From Candidatus Methanoperedens sp. (GTDB lineage: Archaea > Halobacteriota > Methanosarcinia > Methanosarcinales > Methanoperedenaceae), in contig JAPZAO010000023.1 of the NCBI GenBank assembly GCA_027460615.1, positions 1 through 33,444 on the forward strand: a DNA stretch of 33,444 nt, read 5' to 3'. This document shows, piece by piece, positions 1-9,092 of the stretch. The notes under the pieces are model-generated. The model was not told where the DNA came from. It saw only the letters and a program-made list of their open reading frames with translations, and made no database searches. Numbering within the stretch: the stretch's first letter is position 1; every line of letters starts with the position of its first letter. The position numbers and the translations under genes are program-made.

Positions 1-167
1 ATTTATTGCCATGTCTTCCTCAGCAGAAGTTCAGAGTCAATTATATGTGGCATTAGATCAAGGATATATTAATCACAAGCAATTTGATGAAATTTATGGC
101 CAGGCTGAAAAAACCGCCATGCTCATCTCAGGACTCATTAAATATCTTCGTACGAAGTCCGCCAAAC

Positions 168-1303
<1,136 letters not shown>

Positions 1304-1325
1304 GTTTAAATCCGCAGTCTGGGTG

Positions 1326-1354
1326 TTGATTCACTCAGTTTCCCATGATACTAT
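1326..1354 (+). promoter_or_regulatory. Possible sigma70-type promoter for the PIN pair
   Basis: TTGATT at 1326-1331 and TACTAT at 1349-1354 are separated by 17 bases in the short gap between gmd and the PIN gene. A better -10 match, TATAAT at 1352-1357, lies at a less favourable spacing of 20. The match is weak and rests on consensus only. Confidence 0.25.
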
Positions 1355-1395
1355 AATAAAAAAGATCTTAAGTTAGCCGTCAGGGGATATTTCGA

Positions 1396-1845
1396 ATGAA
1401 GGTATATTTGGATCTTTGTGTTTATAATAGGCCTTTTGACGATCAGGGGCAGCCAAGAATTTTAGTAGAGACCGTAGAATTTATGTTTTTGTTAGAGAAG
1501 GCAATCAACAAAGAGATGGCTATCATTAATTCTTTTGTATTGGAATATGAGAACAGTAAAAGTCCGCTTATCCACCGCAGGGACAAAATAGAGGATCTTC
1601 TAAAAATTGCTTCGGATTATGTAAGATATTCTGAAAGATTGGAGAATAGAGCCGAGGAGATTGAAAAAAGGGGTTTTATGGCGATAGATGCATTGCACAT
1701 TGCCTGTGCAGAAGCAGCAAAGTCGGATTTCTTTATCACCTGTGATGACCTTTTGTTACAAAAAGGAAAAGCCAATAAGGACAAGTTAAAGGTTAGAATA
1801 GTTGGTTTAATGGAGTTTTTTTCTGAGGAGGTGTTTAAAACATGA
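1396..1845 (+). CDS. PIN-domain protein, probable type II toxin
   Basis: This 149-residue protein has the PIN-fold signature: Asp6 in the first strand (VYLDLCVYNRPFDD), Glu50, Asp98 in AIDALHIACAEAAKSDFF, and Asp117/Asp118 in ITCDD. These acidic residues are the expected metal ligands of a PIN ribonuclease. An AGGGG site precedes the ATG. The stop overlaps the ATG of the next small gene (ATGA at 1842-1845), which indicates translational coupling, and the downstream partner resembles those of other PIN toxins that begin YLDxxxYNRPFDD. In the family, PIN toxins cleave RNA and are held inactive by the antitoxin. Target RNA unknown. It lies between gmd and the fcl-like gene but has no obvious role in sugar synthesis. 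Confidence 0.75.
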   Translation: MKVYLDLCVYNRPFDDQGQPRILVETVEFMFLLEKAINKEMAIINSFVLEYENSKSPLIHRRDKIEDLLKIASDYVRYSERLENRAEEIEKRGFMAIDALHIACAEAAKSDFFITCDDLLLQKGKANKDKLKVRIVGLMEFFSEEVFKT

Positions 1846-2051
1846 GTCAAATTCTTCATCGGACACCCACCGAAATACAGAAAGCTGGATGGGAGGCGTT
1901 GAAAAAGCAGTTAGGGCTCCCAGGGGCGCTAAGATTCCTTTTGCAATATGATAGAGGAGAAGGGGATTATACAAAATTAAGACGGAAGTATTTTAGAGGT
2001 AAAACAGTAAAGAATTTGGTTAATGATATGAGGAAAGAAAAGAAAATTTGA
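1842..2051 (+). CDS. Small partner of the PIN protein, probable antitoxin
   Basis: The 69-residue, Lys/Arg-rich product contains the segments EIQKAGWEALKKQLG and LRFLLQYDRGEGDYT, typical of the small proteins encoded immediately downstream of PIN genes with the YNRPFDD start. A strong GAGGAGGTG ribosome-binding site lies just upstream, inside the end of the toxin gene, and the start overlaps the toxin stop by four bases. This is a toxin-first order, less common than antitoxin-first. A role as antitoxin is inferred from the pairing. No classic DNA-binding motif (ribbon-helix-helix or AbrB-like) is evident by eye. Confidence 0.6.
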   Translation: MSQILHRTPTEIQKAGWEALKKQLGLPGALRFLLQYDRGEGDYTKLRRKYFRGKTVKNLVNDMRKEKKI

Positions 2052-2085
2052 CTTCTTTAATCCTTTTTAGTCTTCCAAACGATCT

Positions 2086-2121
2086 TAACTAAATAAACCA
2101 AATAGACTAAAGAAACCAGAG
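2086..2121 (+). repeat. 9-bp tandem repeat array B (4 units)
   Basis: Units aaaccaaat (2095), agactaaag (2104) and aaaccagag (2113) follow a degenerate first unit at an exact spacing of nine. The array lies between the antitoxin-like gene and the fcl-like gene. Confidence 0.7.
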
Positions 2122-2139
2122 AAACTCTCTACCCTCTAA

Positions 2140-3147
<1,008 letters not shown>

Positions 3148-3187
3148 GCCATTAACCTTGCAACTGGTTGGCATCTTTTAACAAAAG

Positions 3188-3222
3188 AAACTAAACAGAC
3201 CAAATAAAACGAGATAAACTAA
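3188..3222 (+). repeat. 9-bp repeat array C
   Basis: Units aaactaaac and agaccaaat are followed by a copy with one extra base (aaaacgagat) and a degraded unit. It directly abuts the first fcl-tail remnant. Confidence 0.65.
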
Positions 3223-3307
3223 TTTGGGATGGAAGCACAAGACTTCCCTTAAAGATGGACTTCGTCTTACGTACCAAGAATTTTTAAAAAGCCAAGAAAC
3301 TAAATAG
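3221..3307 (+). pseudogene. 3' remnant of a GDP-L-fucose synthase gene (copy 1)
   Basis: The short frame reads LGWKHKTSLKDGLRLTYQEF then LKSQETK and TAG. LGWxxKxSLxxGLxxTYxxFL is the standard C-terminal end of Fcl/WcaG. Only about the last 27 codons remain; the frame is closed upstream by TAA at 3215-3217 in array C, and there is no start. The stop at 3305-3307 is made by repeat array D. It closely resembles the second remnant at 4270-4404, indicating duplicated and truncated fcl copies. Confidence 0.7.
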
Positions 3308-3332
3308 ACCAAAGAAACCAAAGAAACCCAAT
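3288..3332 (+). repeat. 9-bp repeat array D (5 units)
   Basis: Units aaagccaag, aaactaaat, agaccaaag, aaaccaaag and aaacccaat run at an exact period of nine, starting within the last codons of the fcl-tail remnant. Confidence 0.75.
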
Positions 3333-3392
3333 GAACAATGTTCATGCATTCATCCTCGCCGAGTTTTCAACCATCAACACGAATAATCTTTT

Positions 3393-3422
3393 TTGACTCT
3401 GTAATCTTTTTTGTTATAGAAT
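3393..3422 (+). promoter_or_regulatory. Likely sigma70-type promoter for the DUF5678/retropepsin pair
   Basis: TTGACT at 3393-3398 and TAGAAT at 3417-3422 are spaced by 18 bases. They lie just upstream of a good AAGGAGAG ribosome-binding site and the ATG at 3446. TATAGA at 3415-3420 with a 16-base spacer is an alternative -10. Assigned by consensus only. Confidence 0.4.
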
Positions 3423-3445
3423 TGAGTTAATAAGGAGAGAAATTT

Positions 3446-3646
3446 ATGGAAAGGATTTTGGTGACCACTGACGAATTTAATGGTCGGTATGTTGCGATGA
3501 AAAGTGTCAATGACAATACAATTGTCGGCGTAGGGGAGGATCCTGAGAAGGCTTTGAGGGATGCCGAGTCCAAAGGGTTTAAAAACCCAGTGCTTTTATA
3601 CATACCCGAGAAAGATCTTGTGCATATCTACCCTGTAGCTGAATAG
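3446..3646 (+). CDS. DUF5678-like small protein
   Basis: The 66-residue protein begins MERILVTTDEFNGRYVAMKS and continues with a GEDPEKALRDAESKG helix and a VLLYIPEKD strand. This matches the general pattern of DUF5678 proteins, in which a GRYVA/GKWVA strand, a helix of the type xxPEEALxxAxxKG and a final strand follow each other. Function unknown. A strong AAGGAGAG site precedes the ATG. It is followed 27 bases later by a retropepsin-like protease gene, a pairing I recall as recurrent, which suggests the two act together. It lies between arrays and is probably cargo unrelated to the polysaccharide. Confidence 0.65.
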   Translation: MERILVTTDEFNGRYVAMKSVNDNTIVGVGEDPEKALRDAESKGFKNPVLLYIPEKDLVHIYPVAE

Positions 3647-3673
3647 GATCTGTTACAACAACGGGGCCCAATA

Positions 3674-4081
3674 ATGTCAGCACGAGACTATCCCTTTTCT
3701 GTCATAAGGCCTGGGGATATAGCACGACCTTACCTCCCTATAATCATTATTAACCCAGATACAGAAAAGCAAATAAATGTCTATGCCCTTATTGATACAG
3801 GTGCAGATGAGTGTGCTTTTCCTGGTTCATTTGCTTCACTTCTTGGTCATAATCTGCAGGCGGGTCAATTGAAGAGGGTTAGCACAGGGAATGGAATCAC
3901 GGTTGCTTATAGCCATACCATTCGAATCATTATAGAAGAATTTTCAACTCAGGATGTTTTAGTCGATTTTATGCCCAATCTCAATATCCCATTACTTGGT
4001 GTAAGAAGCTTCCTTAGTAATTTCATTCTAACTGTTGATTATCCGAACAAACAATTTTCTTTGACATTGCCGAGTAAATAA
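3674..4081 (+). CDS. Retropepsin-like aspartic protease
   Basis: The 135-residue protein carries the catalytic block ALIDTGADECAFP, with Asp41-Thr42-Gly43 as the aspartic protease triad. A hydrophobic strand (DVLVDFMPN) and NIPLLGVRSFL follow; the latter is the usual LLGxxxLxxF element of bacterial single-domain retropepsins. Such enzymes act as homodimers with one DTG per subunit. No signal peptide is seen, so it is probably cytoplasmic. The ribosome-binding site is weak, and translation may depend on the DUF5678-like gene upstream. Substrate unknown. Confidence 0.75.
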   Translation: MSARDYPFSVIRPGDIARPYLPIIIINPDTEKQINVYALIDTGADECAFPGSFASLLGHNLQAGQLKRVSTGNGITVAYSHTIRIIIEEFSTQDVLVDFMPNLNIPLLGVRSFLSNFILTVDYPNKQFSLTLPSK

Positions 4082-4161
4082 ATGGCACCTAAGGATTCAC
4101 TCCTTTTGAGGTTAGCTACTTTCAGGCGTGATCTTTCAGCTTTCAACTTTGAACTTGTTCT

Positions 4162-4269
4162 TGACCCAATAGACACAATAAACCAGATAAACCAGAAAAA
4201 CTAGAGAGGCCAAATAAACCAGACAGACCAAACAGACCAGACAGACCAAATAAACAAGATAAACTAAAA
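4162..4269 (+). repeat. 9-bp repeat array E (12 units)
   Basis: Twelve units at an exact period of nine include agacacaat, aaaccagat, aaaccagaa, aaactagag, aggccaaat, aaaccagac, agaccaaac, agaccagac, agaccaaat and aaacaagat. It is in frame with, and directly fused to, the second fcl-tail remnant, reading Arg/Lys-Pro-Asn/Asp triplets into that fragment. Confidence 0.85.
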
Positions 4270-4404
4270 AAACCCGATGGTACTCCTCAGAAACTCCTGG
4301 ACGTTTCCAGGCTTCATAAATTGGGATGGAAGTATAAGATTTCCCTTAAAGATGGCCTTCATTTAACTTATCAAGACTTTTTAAAAACTAAACAAACCAA
4401 ATAG
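4270..4404 (+). pseudogene. 3' remnant of a GDP-L-fucose synthase gene (copy 2), fused to array E
   Basis: The frame reads [20 protein letters not shown] followed by [19 protein letters not shown], the canonical last 40 or so residues of Fcl/WcaG. The reading frame is open upstream through array E to about 4165 but has no start codon. TAG at 4402-4404 comes from array F. It is a more complete copy of the fragment at 3221-3307. The missing N-terminal 85-90 percent suggests deletion or recombination ending in the repeat. Confidence 0.75.
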
Positions 4405-4465
4405 ACCAAATAGACCAAATAGACCAGATAGACCAAATAGACCAGATAGACGAAATAGACGAGGT
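4385..4465 (+). repeat. 9-bp repeat array F (9 units, most regular copy)
   Basis: Units aaactaaac, aaaccaaat, agaccaaat, agaccaaat, agaccagat, agaccaaat, agaccagat, agacgaaat and agacgaggt run at an exact period of nine with few substitutions. It joins the fcl tail to the gmd head remnant at 4471. Confidence 0.9.
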
Positions 4466-4470
4466 TTAAC

Positions 4471-4548
4471 ATGAAGAAAGCACTGATTACCGGCATCACC
4501 GGACAGGATGGGAGTTACCTAGCTGAGTTTCTAATAGAAAAGGGTTAA
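4471..4548 (+). pseudogene. 5' remnant of a gmd gene
   Basis: ATG 4471 begins [20 protein letters not shown] and ends at TAA 4546-4548 after LIEKG. It is almost the same as the first 25 codons of gmd at 275, including an identical run spanning gctgagtttctaatagaaaa. Similarity fades after about 4560. Like the larger gene, it starts right after a 9-bp array. It is a truncated duplicate with no function expected. Confidence 0.8.
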
Positions 4549-4747
4549 GAAGTTTACAGATGAATTATCAAGGATAAAGATTTGAACCCAAGGCCCTTTT
4601 CTGGAGGCTAAACTTGGTAAAACCGTGTATAGGATTTCCACAAGTTTAAAGGATTTCCAAAATTCGTTACGATAAAAGAGAACAAATTTTATCCGAGTGG
4701 GAAAGAAAGATAAAGAATAACTCCTATCACAACTGGGCAATTTAATC

Positions 4748-5470
4748 ATGGGATCACGTTCTATATATACTAAGATTTTGTTTGCCTCAAACACGATCTG
4801 TTTGATTTTCATTTTGGTGATTATCATCAGGGAAGATTATCCTCACAGGATACTTTCAAGATTTTCAACAAAGTCTGTTTACAACTATGTGAATAATTCG
4901 CAGTATAAGCAGGCGACAGATTTTTATAAAGTGTATTCCAAAACGGGCAATGTTGTAATGTTGGGCGATTCTCTTACATCTCAGATTGATTGGAATGAAT
5001 TACTCAATCGGACTGATACAATCAATCGTGGGATAGGTGGGGACGTGACCGAAGGGTTTTTAAACCGAATGGAGTACATCTACAAGGTTAGACCGAAGAT
5101 TTGTTTTATCTTGGGCGGTGGAAATGACATTATGAAAAATATACCTGTGGATACCACCATTAAGAATCTTTCGCTAGTGATTGAGGGATTAAAGGAGCAT
5201 AAAATATTGCCTGTTTTAGAAAGCGTTTTGTATAGTGCATCAGATTTCCGAGATTCAAAAATTTATAACCGAAAAGTAGAGATTTTAAATAAAAAGTTGT
5301 ATGACTTAGCAATAATCCATTCGATTGAGTGGTTAGATTTGAACAGAATTTTAGCAAAAGACGGAACTCTAAGACCCGAGTACTCATTTGACGGAATTCA
5401 TTTGACAAGGGCAGGCTATTTGATTTGGAAACAAGAACTGGAGCGGATTCTGAAGAAGTATAATACCTGA
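4748..5470 (+). CDS. SGNH/GDSL-family hydrolase with an N-terminal membrane anchor
   Basis: The 240-residue protein has one hydrophobic segment (about residues 10-28), then the SGNH blocks: GDSLTSQ with Ser75 as nucleophile, block II Gly in NRGIGGDVTEG, block III GGGNDI with Asn126, and block V DGIHLTRAGY with Asp215 and His218. The predicted location is periplasmic and membrane-tethered. Family members are esterases or O-acyltransferase-like enzymes; one in this setting could add or remove acyl groups on a sugar, but the sequence does not show the substrate. The ribosome-binding site is weak. It follows a 200-base stretch (4549-4747) in which I see only the decayed end of the gmd remnant. 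Confidence 0.75.
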   Translation: MGSRSIYTKILFASNTICLIFILVIIIREDYPHRILSRFSTKSVYNYVNNSQYKQATDFYKVYSKTGNVVMLGDSLTSQIDWNELLNRTDTINRGIGGDVTEGFLNRMEYIYKVRPKICFILGGGNDIMKNIPVDTTIKNLSLVIEGLKEHKILPVLESVLYSASDFRDSKIYNRKVEILNKKLYDLAIIHSIEWLDLNRILAKDGTLRPEYSFDGIHLTRAGYLIWKQELERILKKYNT

Positions 5471-5911
5471 TGCGCATCGTGTTAACTGCAACTTAGTCGT
5501 CAAAGAAGAACTCATCCCTAGAATCCCGGCTGCTATTTTTTAAATCCTGAACGTACGTTTTGCCATTACCAATAAAATTTTCATAGATATATAGCCTCAT
5601 AAACGCTTTTGAGTGAATGTCTCTTCCCAACGAACCCAACGTGCCCAACAATCGGTCATAAAGTTCCTAACGATCCTAATGAAATCACGCTTCACGCCTT
5701 ACAATTTAGTGTAACCTAATAAATTTATCCCGCCTGTCCCGAAGCGAAAGCGTACGGGATGAAATGCAAAGCTTATTTCACTGGGATGAAATAGACCAAA
5801 GAAACTAAAGAAACCAGAAAGACGAGAGAAAAACTATCAACTGTGTAGGCTTAACCCTAAAGCCATTGATGTGGATAGCACGGAGATGGTAACAAAAATG
5901 AGGAGGAGACT
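5471..5911 (+). other. Intergenic region of 441 bases without a gene
   Basis: I find no convincing coding sequence. It holds a perfect palindrome GATGCGCATC near its start, a second period-9 repeat type at about 5624-5683 (cccaacgaa, cccaacgtg, cccaacaat, then tcctaacga, tcctaatga), a TCCCG/CGGGA inverted pair near 5738, and array G. The ribosome-binding site GAGGAG for the next gene is at its end. Confidence 0.5.
5793..5828 (+). repeat. 9-bp repeat array G (4 units)
   Basis: Units agaccaaag, aaactaaag, aaaccagaa and agacgagag run at an exact period of nine. The last two units repeat the order seen near the end of array A. This is the last clear array in the window. Confidence 0.75.
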
Positions 5912-6844
5912 ATGGAGAGAATACTCGTCACAGGTGGTGCCGGATATGTTGGGGCGGTTCTTGTCGACCATCTTTTGAATAAAAAATATAATGTAACCGT
6001 GGTTGATCGTTTGATATATGAGAACGGCCACACGATGATTAACTACTTTAAGAATCCGCATTTCACGTTTGTCAAAGGCGATATTCGCGATGAGACGTTG
6101 ATGAAAAAACTGACGGATAATTGTGAATGCGTTATTCATCTGGCTGCAATTGTTGGGTTCCCTGCTTGCGAAAAGGCGCAGGATCTTGCGCGTAGTACAA
6201 ATCTTGAAGCAACAAAGATGATTTCTCGGTTACTTTCAAAGAATCAACCTATTATTTTTGCATCCACAGGAAGTAATTATGGGGTTGTCGACGGCATCTG
6301 CACAGAAGAAACGCCGTTGAACCCCCTGAGTCTTTACGGCAAGACCAAAACCGAAGCGGAAAAATGGCTTCTGGAACATAATAATACAGTTATATTTAGG
6401 TTCGCGACGGCCTTCGGTCTTTCCCCGAGGATGCGTTTAGATCTCTTGATCAATGATTTTGTTTACGAGGCAGTCATCAACAAGTATCTGATTATGTTCG
6501 AAAAACACTTTAAGCGCACCTTCATTCATGTGGATGACATGGCATGCAGTTTTATTTTTGCATTGGAGAATCTGGACAAAATGAAGGGCGAAGTGTTCAA
6601 TGTTGGTGACAGTAGCAATAATTTTAATAAAGAGGATATTGCTCTTATGATAAAAAAGAAGGTTGAGTATTATCTTCATTTTGCTGATATTGGCGAAGAT
6701 AAAGACAAGCGTAATTATGAGGTCTGCTATGATAAAATAAATGCTCTTGGATATAAGGCATGCATATCCGTGGAGGAAGGAATAGACCAAATGGTGCGTG
6801 CTATCCCGGTTCTTGAGCACCATAACAATTACCGCAATGTTTAA
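5912..6844 (+). CDS. NAD-dependent sugar-nucleotide epimerase/dehydratase (SDR)
   Basis: The 310-residue extended SDR has GGAGYVG at 8-14, an Asp at the end of strand 2 (VVDR), the AAIVG stretch after strand 4, STGSNYG as the active-site Ser/Thr block, and Tyr142-x3-Lys146 (YGKTK). It begins with a good GAGGAG site. It is the first of four sugar-nucleotide genes before the chimera at 9.9 kb, followed 31 bases later by another SDR and then an aminotransferase. Exact reaction (epimerase, reductase or 4,6-dehydratase) cannot be read from sequence. The context suggests a deoxy-amino sugar. Confidence 0.8.
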   Translation: MERILVTGGAGYVGAVLVDHLLNKKYNVTVVDRLIYENGHTMINYFKNPHFTFVKGDIRDETLMKKLTDNCECVIHLAAIVGFPACEKAQDLARSTNLEATKMISRLLSKNQPIIFASTGSNYGVVDGICTEETPLNPLSLYGKTKTEAEKWLLEHNNTVIFRFATAFGLSPRMRLDLLINDFVYEAVINKYLIMFEKHFKRTFIHVDDMACSFIFALENLDKMKGEVFNVGDSSNNFNKEDIALMIKKKVEYYLHFADIGEDKDKRNYEVCYDKINALGYKACISVEEGIDQMVRAIPVLEHHNNYRNV

Positions 6845-6875
6845 TTGTTTAAAACGCATAAAGAGGTAGAAGGAA

Positions 6876-7796
6876 ATGAAAGTTCTCATTTTGGGTGGAC
6901 ATGGATTTGTCGGGCGAAATCTGCGTGAGATTTTGACAAGTCCCGATTATGAGATTGTTGCACTGTCGCGGCGGGATGGGCTTGATCTGCGGGATCTCGG
7001 ACTTGTCCGGGATTATTTTCGCGACCAGCACCCCGATGTCGTCGTCAATCTTGCTGCGCACGTGGGTAGCCTCCATTATGTGACACAATATGCTGCTGAC
7101 GTCTTATATGATAATATACAAACGGCCTTGAACTTGTATAAAGCCGTCACGGAATTTTGCCCAAAGGTCCGCATCGTTAATCCACTGTCTAATTGTTCCT
7201 ACCCCGGTGATGCGAACAAGCATAATGAACCGGACTGGTGGCAAGGAGAAGTTCACGACTCCGTTTTTTCATATGGCAATGCCAAGCGCTTTATCTATGT
7301 TATTTCGAAAACTTTCAGGAAACAGTATGGGATAGATACGGTCAATTTCTTAGTGCCTAACACGTTCGGACCAGGTGATTATATGGACCCCAACAAGACG
7401 CATGCGCTGAATGGTATGATTATCCGAATGATTCTTGCTCAACGCAACGGCGACTCGCATTTTGAAATCTGGGGAAGTGGCAAACCCATCCGCGAGTGGG
7501 GGTATATTAAGGATGTCGTCCGTATCTTGGCATTCGGGCTTACAATAAAGCATGATTTGATTTATCCGGTCAATATTGGTCAAAACAAAGGATATTCCAT
7601 AAAAGAATCCGCGGAGATGATTGCTGAAGAGGTAGGCTTTTCTGGCGATTTAGTCTTTAACACCAACTACCAGGACGGAGCGCCTTTCAAGATACTGGAT
7701 GATGTCAAATTCAGAACATTATTTCCAGATTATAGGTTTTATGATCATCGACAGGGTATAAGAGAAACCGTGGAATACTATAAATCCATTTTATAA
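6876..7796 (+). CDS. GDP-L-fucose synthase-like SDR epimerase/reductase
   Basis: The 306-residue protein has GGHGFVG at 7-13, NLAAHVG, the Fcl-like active-site block NPLSNCSYPG, Tyr133-x3-Lys137 (YGNAK), PNTFGPGDY and IWGSGKPIREWGYIKDV. It is closer to the Fcl/WcaG family than its upstream neighbour but diverges enough that the substrate is open: a GDP- or other NDP-4-keto-6-deoxysugar is likely. It lies between another SDR and a DegT aminotransferase, so it may act on a keto sugar that the aminotransferase then aminates. The start is a clear ATG with GAGGTAGAAGGA upstream. Confidence 0.75.
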   Translation: MKVLILGGHGFVGRNLREILTSPDYEIVALSRRDGLDLRDLGLVRDYFRDQHPDVVVNLAAHVGSLHYVTQYAADVLYDNIQTALNLYKAVTEFCPKVRIVNPLSNCSYPGDANKHNEPDWWQGEVHDSVFSYGNAKRFIYVISKTFRKQYGIDTVNFLVPNTFGPGDYMDPNKTHALNGMIIRMILAQRNGDSHFEIWGSGKPIREWGYIKDVVRILAFGLTIKHDLIYPVNIGQNKGYSIKESAEMIAEEVGFSGDLVFNTNYQDGAPFKILDDVKFRTLFPDYRFYDHRQGIRETVEYYKSIL

Positions 7797-7822
7797 AGAA
7801 ACACGAGAAAGGGAAACGATAA

Positions 7823-8959
7823 GTGGAAAAAAAGGACTACGAGCTTCAAGATGGTTTGATTCGCCTCTGGTCAACTTATATCCCTGAAAGGGCGGGCGAC
7901 GCTGTAAAAGAGATACTTCGTTCCAAGTGGATTAACACCGGAAGTCAAGAAAAGCTATTTCGCGAAAAGGTTAGTCAAAAATTCAATATACCCCATTGCG
8001 TTGCTTGTACCAGTGGTACAGCCGCTCTACGTGCAAGTTATGCGGCTGTTGGCATCGGCCCAGGTAATGAGGTCGTAAGTACGCCATATACCTTTATAGC
8101 GACCAATACCGCCATTCTTGAGCAAGGTGCTAAACCTATCTTTGCTGACATTCAGTACGAAACGCTTAACATAGATCCCAAAAGTGTCGAATCAAAAATT
8201 ACAAGGAAAACTAAAGCCATTGTCTGTGTCCATTACGGCGGTCTTCCCTGCGACATGGATGAGTTATGGGAGATCGGGAAGAAATATAATCTGCCCGTTA
8301 TTGAGGATTCGGCACATGCATTGGGGTCGAAGTATAAGGGGGGGTATATTGGCTCGCGCGGTGATATCATTACATTTTCATTTCAAGTCATAAAGATCGT
8401 AAATTCGGGAGATGGAGGGATCATTGCCACAACCTGTGAAGAATATTATAAAAAACTTAAGAAACTTGTTTGGTTTGGTATCGACCGAGAGGAGAAAAAA
8501 GCGGATCTACTTGATCCGCTACCGGAGTGGATCGATATGCTGGGCTTTAAGTATAACATGAATGATATCACCGCCACGTTAGGAATCGTCGGGATTGATC
8601 ATTTCGATATACCCTTTGAGCGGAGAAACCAAATCGGTGAGCAGTACCGACGCGAACTTGCCGGTTTGCGAAAAATTCAATTGGTTAAACATGCGGCAGA
8701 CCGCAGTTCCAACTATCAAATATTCCCCATTCATGTCGAAGGGCGTCTTGATTTCGCCAAGTTTATGCGAGAGAGAGGCATTTTGGTCAACGTTAACAAT
8801 CGTCGCAATGACCGCTACACCATATTTGGTGGACTTTGCGAGCTACCCAACACGGCCCGTGCTGATGAAGACGTAATTCTCATTCCTCTTCACGCCGACC
8901 TCAGCAACGATGACGTCGATAAGATCATCGACGCTGTTCAAGCATACGATAGAATCTGA
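7823..8959 (+). CDS. DegT/DnrJ/EryC1 sugar aminotransferase
   Basis: The 378-residue PLP-dependent aminotransferase has the phosphate-binding TSGTAAL at 63-69, Asp162 in EDSAHALG (pyridine nitrogen contact), and Lys191 in SFQVIKIVNSGDGG as the Schiff-base lysine. Such enzymes transfer an amino group from glutamate to a keto sugar nucleotide (3- or 4-position), as perosamine synthase and WecE do. The start is GTG 7823 with an AGAAAGGGAAA site. It follows two SDRs that could provide the keto sugar. The precise product cannot be determined. Confidence 0.85.
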   Translation: MEKKDYELQDGLIRLWSTYIPERAGDAVKEILRSKWINTGSQEKLFREKVSQKFNIPHCVACTSGTAALRASYAAVGIGPGNEVVSTPYTFIATNTAILEQGAKPIFADIQYETLNIDPKSVESKITRKTKAIVCVHYGGLPCDMDELWEIGKKYNLPVIEDSAHALGSKYKGGYIGSRGDIITFSFQVIKIVNSGDGGIIATTCEEYYKKLKKLVWFGIDREEKKADLLDPLPEWIDMLGFKYNMNDITATLGIVGIDHFDIPFERRNQIGEQYRRELAGLRKIQLVKHAADRSSNYQIFPIHVEGRLDFAKFMRERGILVNVNNRRNDRYTIFGGLCELPNTARADEDVILIPLHADLSNDDVDKIIDAVQAYDRI

Positions 8960-9092
8960 GTTATTATCCTGTTTTCCAAATTAACCACTGATTCTTCACT
9001 GAATGATTCATCTTATCATTGGATTGCTATCATACTTCCTTAGTGGGAAGCCTTTATCTTCTTGTTCGTCAATATCTGTGGTCATTTTTTAA

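Noticed and set aside
5738-5760. Terminator from TCCCG/CGGGA inverted pair
   Set aside because: The stem is only five pairs with mismatches inside, and no T-run follows.
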